Shown in pieces: positions 25,269 through 33,316 of a stretch of DNA of 64,000 nt. This stretch comes from UBA4085 sp964556755. GTDB lineage: Bacteria; Acidobacteriota; Aminicenantia; Aminicenantales; UBA4085. The notes below the pieces were generated by a model. That model saw nothing but the letters and a program-made list of their open reading frames with translations, had not been told where the DNA came from and made no database searches. Location: NCBI GenBank assembly GCA_964556755.1, contig CAZKXI010000005.1, positions 62,001 to 126,000 on the forward strand. Reading direction: 5' to 3'. The number at the start of each line of letters is the position of its first letter. Within the stretch, counting starts at the first letter, position 1. Both the position numbers and the translations under genes were made by a program.

Positions 25269-27469
25269 GGCGCCTCTCGGCCCGCGGTTCCGTCCCGCCG
25301 CAGGCGCGGGTCGGCGGCCAGGCCGGCCAAGAGGGCCAGATGCAGGACGGCCAGGGCCGCGAACAGCCGGTCGAGTCCGGCCAGGGGGACCAGCACGGCC
25401 GCCGTGACCAGGGCCCCGGCGAAGGATCCCAGAAGGTCGGCGGCGTATCCCCGCCCGGCCAGGGCCGGAGATGAGGGAAAGGCATGGGCCAGGACATTGA
25501 AGAAGTAGCCTCCCCAAGCCCCCCAAATCGGGAAAAGACAGGCGAATCCGACGGCGCCGAGCCGCTTATCCCACCCGAGCGCGGACAGCCCCAAGAGGAG
25601 AACGGCGAGCACGGGGGCCAGGAGAGCCGCCGCCCTGCTTCTCGCCGGCTTGCGGCGGCCCCGCCAGGCCCCGGCCGCCGTGCCGGCCATGAACAGGCCC
25701 AGGAGCAGGGCCATGCGGCCGTAGAGCCCCCCGTAGCCGGTCTGGTAGCGGATGAACAACAGAATCTCGGCGGCCATGGCCGTGGCTCCGAGGGCCAGAT
25801 AGGGGTAGGCGGGAGGCGGGCCGCGATGGCGCCGGGCCCTCCCGATCGAGACGGTCATGGAGAGAAGGATCGGCAGAAGGGCCCCGGCCAGGAGGAGCGG
25901 TGCGGGAAGCTTCGCCAGCCCGCCCAGAACGGCCGCATCCGCCCCGCGCGTCTGGGCGCTCCAGAGGCGAGCGTGAAAATAGTAGCTGACCGGGCGGTCG
26001 TCGGAATTGATGACGGGGACGGCGGCGCCCAAGGCCGCCCGCAGCCGGTCGATCCGCAGAGGATGCAGCCGGGCTTGCAGCGATTCGCGATGGAAGGAAG
26101 CCGTGGCGGTTCGCCGCCTCTCCATCTCGGCGGCCAGCCGGCCGGGATCGACGGTCAAGCTTCCACGAGAGGCGAGAAAGACGGCCGACGGGCCGGGGAC
26201 GATCTCGATCCGTTCGAACACGGCGGCCAGGGTGGCCCGATGGGCGGCCAGGTAGCCGGCCAAGACCGGGCCGATGTAGTTCTCGGCCGCGCCGGCCCGG
26301 AAGGAGAGCACGCCTTGCGGGGCGAGCCGGGCGGCGGCCAAGCGGAAGAACTCGACGGTGTAGAGCCGATTGAGCTGGGCGGTGGCCGGATCCGGCCCGC
26401 CGATCAGGATGATGTCGAAGCCGGGGCCCGGCCGGCTCAAGAAAGCCCGGCCGTCGTCGATGGTCAGCCGGACCCGGGGGTCGGCCAGGGCCCGCCGGTC
26501 GGAGTCCCCGAGATAAGGCCGGACGGCTTTGACATGGGAGACATCGCTTTCGACGATCTCGACGGACGCCGGATCATAGCGCAGGACCTCGGAGAGAGGT
26601 CCGGCCAGGCCGCCGCCCAACAGCAGGACGCGGCCGGCCCGAGGCCTCTGGAGAAGCGCGAAGGCGACGGCTTCCTCGGCGCCGGACCGGTCCGCCGCGG
26701 CGAAGGACTTGAGCCCGTTCTCGTAGACGGTCCACTCGTCGGCGGACCGGAGGATTTGAAGCCGTCCCTGGGGACCGTCCCGGGTTAGGGCCAGATCGAA
26801 AGGGCGCCAGCGAAGAGCTTGGGAGGGGGCGTCCAGGGCGGCCGGCAGCAGGCTCCAGGCGGCGGCCGCGGCTCCGATCCATAGCGACTTCCTCCCGAAG
26901 CGCCAAGGCCGCGCCAGGACCGCGCCCAGGACCCCGATGGCCGATAAGGCCGCGCCGGCCGGCAGGAAAGGGATGAGAAGGCCGTAGGATAGGGCCGCGC
27001 CGGCGACGGCGCCGAACGACTCGCGCCGGTAGGCGTCCGCGGGCCCGCTCTCGGCGGCCGCGCGGGCGAAGGCGGCCCCCAGGAGGAAATTCACGGGCAG
27101 GGAGGCGGCGGCGGCGAAGGCCGCGATCGGCCCGAATCCCGTGACTTCGCCCGGCAGAAGCCCCAGGACGGGCCCGGACAGCCGGAGCAGGGCGAAGCCC
27201 GGCGGGGCCGCGAAGAGGGCGGCCCGAAGACAGGCTTCGGCCGAAGCGCGGCCCAGGCGTCCGCGTCCGGCGGCCCGGCTCCCCAGGCCTCCCCCGAGCA
27301 GCCAGAAGGCCAGGACGAAGCCGAGGGAGATCTCGGAGCCGTAGAATTGGGCCGCGAACTCGCGCAGCAGGAAGATCTGCCAGGCCGCGGCCAAAAAGCC
27401 CAGCCGGGCGGCTGCCGAGGGGAGCTTCAGGCCCAGAGTCCGGGAATGGGCGTTCGACAGCTTGGGCAC
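25265..27469 (-). CDS. Polytopic membrane protein with a spermidine-synthase-like domain
   Basis: A protein of about 734 residues: N-terminal hydrophobic helices (about 15-210), a Rossmann domain resembling spermidine synthase (VLLLGGGLAGPLSEVL, VEIVESDVSHVKAV, LTIDDGRAFLSR, IILIGGPDPATAQLNRLYT), then a C-terminal helical bundle with tandem hydrophobic segments. In true spermidine synthases the catalytic Asp begins the D-S-S-D-P-like motif; here that position is Gly (GGPDP), so polyamine synthesis is unlikely. The start is uncertain: GTG at 27467-27469 has GGGAGG upstream and overlaps the radical SAM gene by 43 bp. The function is unknown. Confidence 0.75.
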   Translation of the reverse strand: MPKLSNAHSRTLGLKLPSAAARLGFLAAAWQIFLLREFAAQFYGSEISLGFVLAFWLLGGGLGSRAAGRGRLGRASAEACLRAALFAAPPGFALLRLSGPVLGLLPGEVTGFGPIAAFAAAASLPVNFLLGAAFARAAAESGPADAYRRESFGAVAGAALSYGLLIPFLPAGAALSAIGVLGAVLARPWRFGRKSLWIGAAAAAWSLLPAALDAPSQALRWRPFDLALTRDGPQGRLQILRSADEWTVYENGLKSFAAADRSGAEEAVAFALLQRPRAGRVLLLGGGLAGPLSEVLRYDPASVEIVESDVSHVKAVRPYLGDSDRRALADPRVRLTIDDGRAFLSRPGPGFDIILIGGPDPATAQLNRLYTVEFFRLAAARLAPQGVLSFRAGAAENYIGPVLAGYLAAHRATLAAVFERIEIVPGPSAVFLASRGSLTVDPGRLAAEMERRRTATASFHRESLQARLHPLRIDRLRAALGAAVPVINSDDRPVSYYFHARLWSAQTRGADAAVLGGLAKLPAPLLLAGALLPILLSMTVSIGRARRHRGPPPAYPYLALGATAMAAEILLFIRYQTGYGGLYGRMALLLGLFMAGTAAGAWRGRRKPARSRAAALLAPVLAVLLLGLSALGWDKRLGAVGFACLFPIWGAWGGYFFNVLAHAFPSSPALAGRGYAADLLGSFAGALVTAAVLVPLAGLDRLFAALAVLHLALLAGLAADPRLRRDGTAGREAP

Positions 27470-28548
27470 GCGCCTCCCTTGAGCCGGTTGGCCCGGATCT
27501 CGAAGCCGGATCTTTCGATGACGGCGGTCCGGCACTTCGGACAGTAGGTGTTCTCGCCCTCGTGGCCGGGGACGTTGCCGACGTAGACATAGCGCAGCCC
27601 CTCTTCCAGGGCGATGCGGCGGGCCGCCTCCAGCGAGGCGACGGGCGTCGGCGGCAGATTCTTCAGCAGGTACATCGGCTGGAAGCGGCTGAAGTGGACC
27701 GGCACGTCGGGCCCGATCTCGCCGGCCGCCCAGCGGGCCATGGCCCGGAGGTCTCTCTCGGCGTCGTTGAGGGTCGGGATGACCAGATAGACGATCTCCA
27801 GCCAGACGCCGCTGCGGCGCGCCGTCCGAATGGACTCCAGGACGGGCCGGAGCTCGCCGCGGACATAGGTCTTGTAGAAATCCTCGTTGAAGGCCTTGAG
27901 ATCGATCTTGATGGCGTCGACCTTGGCCGTCAAGGCCTTGAGGGGCTCAGGCTCGATATGGCCTCCCGTGACCACGACGCTCTTCAGGCCGCGCCGCCGG
28001 GCCTCCACCGCGGTGTCGAACATGTACTCGTAGAAGACCGTCGGCTCCGAGTAGGTGAAGGCGATCGATGCGCTGCCGTAGCGGACCGCCGCTTCGGCCG
28101 CCGCGGCCGGCGGCAGGTCCATCGCCTCGACCTGCTCCGGCCGCGACTGGGAGATCTCCCAGTTCTGGCAGAACTTGCAGTGGACGTTGCAGCCCGCGGT
28201 GGCCAGGGACAGGGCCGTGGTCCGGGGCAGGACGTGGAAGAAGGGCTTCTTCTCGATGGGATCGACGTGCAGGGCGCAGGCCTTGCCGTAGACCAGCGTG
28301 TAATAGGTCCCGCCTTGGTTCTCCCTGACCCCGCAGTAGCCCCGCTCCTTGTCGCCCAGCCGGCAGCGGCGGGGGCAGAGGCGGCAGAGGACCTCGCGGT
28401 CGGCGAGCTTCTCGTAATAGCGGGCCTCGACCCGGGACAGGTTCGGCCTTTGGCCGAAAGCGCAGGCATCGGCCAAGAGGCGGCCGGCGCCCGCGCTCAA
28501 GGCCGCCCCGGCCCCGGCCGACGCGCGGAAGAAGGCCCGCCGCCGCAT
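27427..28548 (-). CDS. Radical SAM protein, AmmeMemoRadiSam/PflA-related, with Tat-like leader
   Basis: A 373-residue protein. The leader MRRRAFFRASAGAGA resembles a twin-arginine signal. Four cysteines at 55, 58, 62 and 72 form an N-terminal metal or Fe-S site. The radical SAM cluster motif is CNVHCKFC (Cys120, Cys124, Cys127). A C-terminal pair of CxxC motifs (CPKC, CPSC) suggests a zinc ribbon. It resembles the AmrS-type radical SAM proteins of the AmmeMemoRadiSam group and pyruvate-formate-lyase activating enzymes; the substrate is unknown. Its start shares a base with the stop of the DUF362 gene (TGATG). Confidence 0.85.
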   Translation of the reverse strand: MRRRAFFRASAGAGAALSAGAGRLLADACAFGQRPNLSRVEARYYEKLADREVLCRLCPRRCRLGDKERGYCGVRENQGGTYYTLVYGKACALHVDPIEKKPFFHVLPRTTALSLATAGCNVHCKFCQNWEISQSRPEQVEAMDLPPAAAAEAAVRYGSASIAFTYSEPTVFYEYMFDTAVEARRRGLKSVVVTGGHIEPEPLKALTAKVDAIKIDLKAFNEDFYKTYVRGELRPVLESIRTARRSGVWLEIVYLVIPTLNDAERDLRAMARWAAGEIGPDVPVHFSRFQPMYLLKNLPPTPVASLEAARRIALEEGLRYVYVGNVPGHEGENTYCPKCRTAVIERSGFEIRANRLKGGACPSCRTPIPGLWA

Positions 28549-29444
28549 CAGGCCGCCTCCTCGACCACCCGGATGCCGGCCGGGGAGGCGACGCCCAGGC
28601 CCAGCCGCTCGGCCGTGGCCAGATAGCGCGGGGCCCGGCCGTCCTCGCTCAAGGACGGCAGGCCTTTGGCCCGGCGGATTTCCTCGACGATGCCCAGGCC
28701 GACCGCGTCCACGGCCACCGGGTCGAAGCCGAAGACGAGCGTGTCGCGCCGCTCGGCCCAGCGGGCGTGGAAATCGGGGCCTTTCTCGGCCTGCACGGTC
28801 AGGGCGTCCAGGACCGTCAGCCGGTGCCTGCGCCGGATCGGCGGCGCGTCGAAGAGGTCCGCCACGTAGGGATCGCAGCCGTCGTCGTGATACTTGTTGG
28901 GATTGTGGACGGCCCCGAAATAGTTCTTCAGGCCGGCCGTCAGTCCGGCCAAGCCATGGTCCTTGAGGACGGCGAAGCTGATCGATGCCGTCACGGCGGC
29001 CGTCTGGATGGCGGAGAAGCGTCCGGCGACCGAGCCATGCTCCAGCGGCTCGGCCTCGTAGCCGACGCCGGCCGTGTCCGTGCCGTAGACGCGGAATTCG
29101 CCTCCCGATTCGCTCAGCTTGTACCCGGCTTCGCGCAGCTCTCGGTTGGTCCGGTCCCAGATGATGATCGAGCCCGGCTTCAGGCCGGCCCGGACCAGAA
29201 GTCGAGCCAGGGGCAGGGTCGTCTCCGGGGGGGACGTCAGCCGACGGCCGGCGATGGCGTTGATCTTGATGCCGACTCTGTCCGCAGGCCGGAACACGGA
29301 CGCCAGGCCGGCCGCGGCGCCGGACTGGCCGGTCAGGCGGGCCAGCCCTCTCTCGAACATGGACGCCACCGCCTCGGGGCGCGGGGAGCCATCCGGGGCC
29401 CGCAGACCGGGGGCCCGGACGACGACGACCAGGGGGGCGGCCAT
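28548..29444 (-). CDS. DUF362 domain protein
   Basis: A 298-residue protein of the DUF362 family, recognised by VGIKINAIAGRRLTSPPE, SISFAVLKDHGLAGLTAGLKN, NPNKYHDDGCDPYVADL and FDPVAVDAVGLGIV. DUF362 proteins often accompany Fe-S or radical SAM proteins; their chemistry is unknown. There is no ferredoxin-like cysteine cluster in this copy. The ATG falls on the predicted transcription start, so the mRNA may be leaderless. It leads the operon DUF362, radical SAM, spermidine-synthase-like protein. Confidence 0.85.
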   Translation of the reverse strand: MAAPLVVVVRAPGLRAPDGSPRPEAVASMFERGLARLTGQSGAAAGLASVFRPADRVGIKINAIAGRRLTSPPETTLPLARLLVRAGLKPGSIIIWDRTNRELREAGYKLSESGGEFRVYGTDTAGVGYEAEPLEHGSVAGRFSAIQTAAVTASISFAVLKDHGLAGLTAGLKNYFGAVHNPNKYHDDGCDPYVADLFDAPPIRRRHRLTVLDALTVQAEKGPDFHARWAERRDTLVFGFDPVAVDAVGLGIVEEIRRAKGLPSLSEDGRAPRYLATAERLGLGVASPAGIRVVEEAA

Positions 29445-29450
29445 GCCTTC

Positions 29451-29479
29451 ACGTTAGCCTCCGCCGCCGGGGAAGTCAA
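29451..29479 (-). promoter_or_regulatory. Promoter of the DUF362 operon
   Basis: TTGACT (complement of 29474-29479), 17-bp spacer, TAACGT (complement of 29451-29456). The expected transcript start coincides with the ATG at 29444. Confidence 0.65.
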
Positions 29480-29485
29480 TAAGAC

Positions 29486-29514
29486 TTGTGGATCGGGGCC
29501 CGGGCCCGTATCAT
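29486..29514 (+). promoter_or_regulatory. Promoter of the DUF6599-like gene
   Basis: TTGTGG (29486-29491), 17-bp spacer, TATCAT (29509-29514); divergent from the DUF362 promoter 6 bp away. Confidence 0.6.
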
Positions 29515-29543
29515 AGAGGCGCATCCCGAGACTGGAGCTGACC

Positions 29544-30446
29544 ATGAGAGACTTTCATCGCCCCCTCGCCCTTCTTCTTCTCGCGGCGGCGGCCGCGCTG
29601 GCCGGACCGGCCTGGACGGCCGGTCAGACCGTCAAGACTCTCGACCTGCTTCCGAAGATGGCCGGATGGGCATTCTCCGAGGACCCCGTCCTCTACGGGC
29701 CCGAATCCCTCTTCGAATACATTGACGGCGCGGCCGAGGCCTTCATCGGCTACGACCTGGTCGACGCCGCGGTCGGCCAGTACAAGATGGAAGGCGGGGC
29801 GGGCACCTTGAGCATCGACATCTACGACATGGGCAAGCCGCTGAACGCCTTCGGCATCTACGCCGCCGAGCGCTTCAGCGAGAGCCGCTTCCTGCCCATC
29901 GGCGTCCAGGGCTACCTCGAGGAAGGGACCCTCAACTTCCTGGCCGGCCGGTACTACGTCAAGATGATGGCCTATGACGCCGGCGACAAGACCGAGTCCG
30001 CGCTGCGGGCGGCCGCCGCCTCGATTCTGGCCAAGATCGGCGATCCGGGCGGCTTTCCGGCCGTTCTCGCGGCCTTCCCGGCCGAGGGCCGGGCGGCCAA
30101 CGGCGAGAAGTTCATCCTGCGGAGCTTTCTGGGGCTGGAGTTTCTCAAGAACGGTCTGACCGCCGCCTACAAGACCGAGAGCGGCGGCTACGAGGCCTTC
30201 GTCATGGATCTGGCCGGAGAGGAGGAAGCGGGCGCGCTTTTGCGGCGCTACCTGGATAAGGCCGCTCCGGGCCAAGCGCTGCCCGAAGCGGGGAAGACGA
30301 TCGGCTTCAAGGACCCCTACCTCGATCATGTGACGATCGGGCGGGCCGGCCGGTTCCTCTTCGGGACGATGAAGGTCAAGGACGCCGACCGGGCGGCGGC
30401 GGACAAGACGGCCGCCGGGCTGGCCTCGGCCCTGGCGGGGAAATAA
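29544..30446 (+). CDS. Secreted DUF6599-like protein
   Basis: A 300-residue exported protein with a signal peptide (about residues 1-27, Ala-rich, ending WTAGQ). The mature part opens LLPKMAGWAFSEDPVLYGPESLFEYIDGAAE, a pattern I associate with DUF6599 proteins; only the core LFEYIDGAAE is diagnostic here. No catalytic motif is evident and the role is unknown. It is a single-gene transcript with its own promoter, and its 3' end runs into repeat element C. Confidence 0.7.
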   Translation: MRDFHRPLALLLLAAAAALAGPAWTAGQTVKTLDLLPKMAGWAFSEDPVLYGPESLFEYIDGAAEAFIGYDLVDAAVGQYKMEGGAGTLSIDIYDMGKPLNAFGIYAAERFSESRFLPIGVQGYLEEGTLNFLAGRYYVKMMAYDAGDKTESALRAAAASILAKIGDPGGFPAVLAAFPAEGRAANGEKFILRSFLGLEFLKNGLTAAYKTESGGYEAFVMDLAGEEEAGALLRRYLDKAAPGQALPEAGKTIGFKDPYLDHVTIGRAGRFLFGTMKVKDADRAAADKTAAGLASALAGK

Positions 30447-30449
30447 TCG

Positions 30450-30740
30450 GTACTTCGCCCTTCTCCGGGAAGCGGTTCGGAATATCGTCCCGGCTGCTTG
30501 GTTGAGCCTGCACCGAAGTTCAAATCGGAGTGTGGAGTCCCGGCTCGATCTAGTCAGTCGCTGTCCACTTAGAGGAGGCCGACACGGGCTCAACCGGCGC
30601 TTCTCCGCCGTTGGCCGACCATAGGCCGTTTTTATCCCCCCGAGGCAGTTGATCCATTACGATCCGATCACGGCCTATGGCTCCGTCGCCCCCGACGGTG
30701 TACCCCGAACCGCTTTTCTTCCCGGAGAGTGGCGAAGTAC
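30450..30740. repeat. Inverted-repeat element C (convergent junction)
   Basis: This element occupies the 317-bp gap between convergent genes. The left arm (30450-30480) and right arm (30701-30740) are inverted copies: TACTTCGCC, then TCTCCGGGAAG, then CGGTTCGG. The inner stem GGTTGAGCC (30500-30508) pairs with GGCTCAACC (30587-30595). A second hairpin pairs CCATAGGCCG (30619-30628) with CGGCCTATGG (30671-30680). Bases 30587-30714 are identical over 128 bp to the reverse complement of 58541-58668 in element G. No gene is seen in the gap. Confidence 0.9.
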
Positions 30741-30763
30741 GGAATAATCCGGCGGCGAGAGGG

Positions 30764-31108
30764 TCAGCCCCGGAAGGCCTTGAGGGCCCGGTAAGCCTTC
30801 TCCAAGCGGTCCAGAGCCGCCCGGGCGGAGGCGAGGTCCCCCTCGCGGCCCGCGGCCTCCATGTCCGCCGCCGCCTGCCGCAACGCCGGAAGGCTCAGGT
30901 TCGCGGAGGCGCCCTTCAGCCCATGGCCCAGGGCGCGGACGGAGTCCGCGTCGCCGGCCCCGATGGCCGCCTCCAAAGCCTTGGACTTTTCGGCATACTC
31001 CTGATCGTAGAGGTCCAGGAGCTCGTCCAGGAAGGCGGCGTCCCCGCCGAGCCGCTCCAGCGCTTCGGCCCGGTCGATGGGGGGGCAATCAGGCTTTTCG
31101 GGGGACAC
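30764..31108 (-). CDS. Histidine phosphotransfer (Hpt) domain protein
   Basis: A 114-residue single-domain Hpt protein. The phosphorylatable histidine is His62 in LGHGLKGASANL, matching the H-x-LKG-x-x-x-N-L signature. Hpt proteins relay phosphate between a hybrid kinase and a receiver. It overlaps the end of the receiver-GGDEF gene by 20 bp, so that receiver is its likely partner; no kinase is in the window. GTG at 31106-31108 is chosen because GGGGAG precedes it and the Hpt fold begins soon after. Confidence 0.85.
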   Translation of the reverse strand: MSPEKPDCPPIDRAEALERLGGDAAFLDELLDLYDQEYAEKSKALEAAIGAGDADSVRALGHGLKGASANLSLPALRQAAADMEAAGREGDLASARAALDRLEKAYRALKAFRG

Positions 31109-32066
31109 GCTTCGCTCCCCGCTTGCGGGCCGGAACGGCATCGGCGCGGACGACCTGGTCACGTCCCAGCCGCTTGGCCTCGTAGAGGGCCAGATCGCCG
31201 GACGAGATGATCTTGTCGGGAGTCGGCCGGGCGCGGTCCTGTGTGGAGGAGACGCCCAGCGAGAGGGTGAATCCCAGGGCCTGGCTGCCGTGCTTGACCG
31301 GCTTGCGGACGGCGTCCCGGCGCAGGCGCTCGGCGATGCCGACGGCGTGGCTCAGGCCGCAGTTGGGCAGGACGATGAGGATCTCGTCTCCGCCGTAGCG
31401 TCCGATCCGGTCGTAGGGGCGGACCTGCTTCTGCAGGCGGCCGGCCAGGGCCGCGAGGACCTTGTCGCCGGCCTGGTGGCCGCACGTGTCGTTGATGGTC
31501 TTGAAGTGGTCCACGTCCATCATGATCAGGCTGGTGGGGGTGCCGGCCCGCTCGCCGTGGGACAGCTCCTCCTCCAGGAATTGGAGGATGGTCCGCCGGT
31601 TCCAGAGCTTGGTCAGGCCGTCCTTGGTGGCCAGGTCGAAGAGGCGCCGCTGGCTGGCCAGCAGCTTGTCCTCCAGCTCGATGATCCGGCGCCCGGCCTG
31701 CAGCCTGGCCCGCAGCTCCTCGAACTTGACCGGCTTGACCATGTAGTCGTCGGCTCCCGCTTCGAGACCGGCGATGACGTCCTCGCTCCTGTCGCGGGAC
31801 GTCAACAGGATGATGTAGGTGTAGCGCCTGCCCTTGGTCGCCCGCACCCGCCGGCAGAGCTCGAGCCCGTCGGCCCCGGGCATCTCCCAATCCAGCAGGG
31901 CCAGCCGCAGGCCGGGGCTCTGCAGGGCCTGCCAGGCCTCGCGGCCGTTGCGGGCGATGACCGCTTCCAGTCCCCAGCTCTCGATGGACTTGGCCAGGAT
32001 GCGGGCCGAGATCGGATCGTCATCGGCGATCAGGACGCGGGGAGGCCGGGACGGCTTGGGGGGCAA
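31089..32066 (-). CDS. Receiver-GGDEF response regulator (putative diguanylate cyclase)
   Basis: A 325-residue, two-domain protein. The receiver has an acidic pocket (ADDDP), phosphoacceptor Asp59 (LALLDWEMPG), Thr89 and Lys111 (VKPVKF). The GGDEF domain has RYGGDEI at 223-229, an Ile in place of the usual Phe or Leu, and an RPYD at 216-219 positioned like the inhibitory RxxD site. MMDVDHFKTINDTCGHQAGD is the substrate-binding segment. It should make c-di-GMP when phosphorylated. The start is TTG at 32064-32066 with GAGGAG upstream. It is coupled to the Hpt gene downstream. Confidence 0.92.
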   Translation of the reverse strand: MPPKPSRPPRVLIADDDPISARILAKSIESWGLEAVIARNGREAWQALQSPGLRLALLDWEMPGADGLELCRRVRATKGRRYTYIILLTSRDRSEDVIAGLEAGADDYMVKPVKFEELRARLQAGRRIIELEDKLLASQRRLFDLATKDGLTKLWNRRTILQFLEEELSHGERAGTPTSLIMMDVDHFKTINDTCGHQAGDKVLAALAGRLQKQVRPYDRIGRYGGDEILIVLPNCGLSHAVGIAERLRRDAVRKPVKHGSQALGFTLSLGVSSTQDRARPTPDKIISSGDLALYEAKRLGRDQVVRADAVPARKRGAKRVPRKA

Positions 32067-32196
32067 TTGTCTTCTCCTCGGTGGGAAAGCTCGCGCGCGG
32101 CGTCGCCCGCCCGGGCTCCTGCACTCCCACCGGCGGCCGCGGCCGTTGCCCCATTCTCTCCGAGATCGGCCGGCGGGTCAATCCCCCCGCCGGCGA

Positions 32197-32226
32197 TTGC
32201 CACGGCTTGCCGGATTGCCCTACAAT
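32197..32226 (+). promoter_or_regulatory. Promoter of the AI-2E transporter gene, leaderless type
   Basis: TTGCCA (32197-32202), 18-bp spacer, TACAAT (32221-32226). The -10 ends six bases before the GTG at 32233, so the transcript should begin at the start codon. Confidence 0.65.
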
Positions 32227-32232
32227 ACGGCC

Positions 32233-33252
32233 GTGGAAAAGAAAAAGGCCGTCACCGTCGCCAGCATCCTGCTGTCGCTCTTCCTCATCGGAGTCTTCCT
32301 CAGGCTGGCCAAATCCTTCCTCATCCCCTTCGTCCTGGCCTTGTTCATGTACTTCGTCCTGTCGCCGGTCCTCGACCTGCTGACCCGCTGGAAGCTGTCC
32401 CGGGGCGTGGCCCTGGGCATCCTCCTGCTGTTCGCCGCCCTGGTCCTCTATCTGTTGGGCATCCTGGCCTTCGAGAGCGGCAAGAGCTTCGCCTCGGAGA
32501 TCCCCAAGTACGGCCAGAAGTTCAACGACCTGGTGGACTCCCTCCGCCGGGCGCTCGGATTGGGCGAGGCCCGCTGGGACCCCCTGTCCTGGCTGAAGAG
32601 CATGGACATCGGCAAGCTCGGCTCCTGGGCCCTGGCCTCTCTGGGCACGTTCCTGTCGTTCCTCTCGAACTTCTTCCTGGTCCTCATCTTCCTGATCTTC
32701 ATGCTGGCCGGCCGCGGCAAGCTGAACGAGAAGATCCGGCGATCCTTCTCGCCCCACCGGGCGGACCAGATGAACGCCATCATCGACCAGATCGACAGCC
32801 GGATCCAGAGGTACCTGGCCATCAAGACGGTCATCAGCTTCGCCTCGGGCCTGCTGACGACGGTCTTCCTGCTGATCTTCGGCGTGGATTTCGCGATCGC
32901 CTTCGGCTTCCTGACCTTCCTGCTCAACTACATCCCCAACATCGGCTCCTTCATCTCCAAGCTGGCCCCCTTCCTCATCGCCGCCATCCAGTTCGGCAGC
33001 TTCTGGAAGGCGGTCTGGGTCCTGGGCATCCTGACCATCCTGGACGCCATCACTTCGATGATCCTCGAGCCGCGGCTCATGGGCCAGGGCCTGGGGCTGA
33101 GCACCCTGGGCATCCTGCTGGCCCTCTTCTTCATGGGCTGGCTGTGGGGCATCCCGGGCATGATTTTGGCCGTGCCGATCATGGCCGTGCTCAAGATCGT
33201 CTGCGGCGCCTTCCCCTCGCTGCGCTTCTTCGAAGCGCTCTTGAGCAAATAG
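32233..33252 (+). CDS. AI-2E family (PerM-type) membrane transporter
   Basis: A 339-residue polytopic membrane protein of the AI-2E transporter superfamily. It has paired N-terminal helices (residues 5-60), a cytoplasmic amphipathic region (about 85-130), and a C-terminal helix set including FGVDFAIAFGFLTFLLNYIPNIGS, the family signature around NYIPxIG; only NYIPNIGS is quoted as the key part. Members export autoinducer-2 or ions; a Na+/Li+ antiporter role is known for some. GTG at 32233 is supported by the promoter position. The 3' end is followed by repeat element D. Confidence 0.9.
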   Translation: MEKKKAVTVASILLSLFLIGVFLRLAKSFLIPFVLALFMYFVLSPVLDLLTRWKLSRGVALGILLLFAALVLYLLGILAFESGKSFASEIPKYGQKFNDLVDSLRRALGLGEARWDPLSWLKSMDIGKLGSWALASLGTFLSFLSNFFLVLIFLIFMLAGRGKLNEKIRRSFSPHRADQMNAIIDQIDSRIQRYLAIKTVISFASGLLTTVFLLIFGVDFAIAFGFLTFLLNYIPNIGSFISKLAPFLIAAIQFGSFWKAVWVLGILTILDAITSMILEPRLMGQGLGLSTLGILLALFFMGWLWGIPGMILAVPIMAVLKIVCGAFPSLRFFEALLSK

Positions 33253-33270
33253 CCGGACGAAAGCCGGGCC

Positions 33271-33314
33271 ACGATGCCCCGAACCGCGCTTCCCGGAATG
33301 GGGCGAAGAACTAA
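33271..33314. repeat. Inverted-repeat element D, single arm (convergent junction)
   Basis: A single arm in the 64-bp gap between the AI-2E transporter and rnc: ATGCCCCGAACCGCGC then TTCCCGGAATGGGGCGAAGA. It is nearly identical to the right arm of element G (58821-58857). Confidence 0.75.
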
Positions 33315-33316
33315 GA

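Noticed and set aside
25265..27469. Calling the membrane protein a spermidine synthase
   Set aside because: The catalytic Asp position is Gly and the protein has many membrane helices, so the enzymatic name is not justified.
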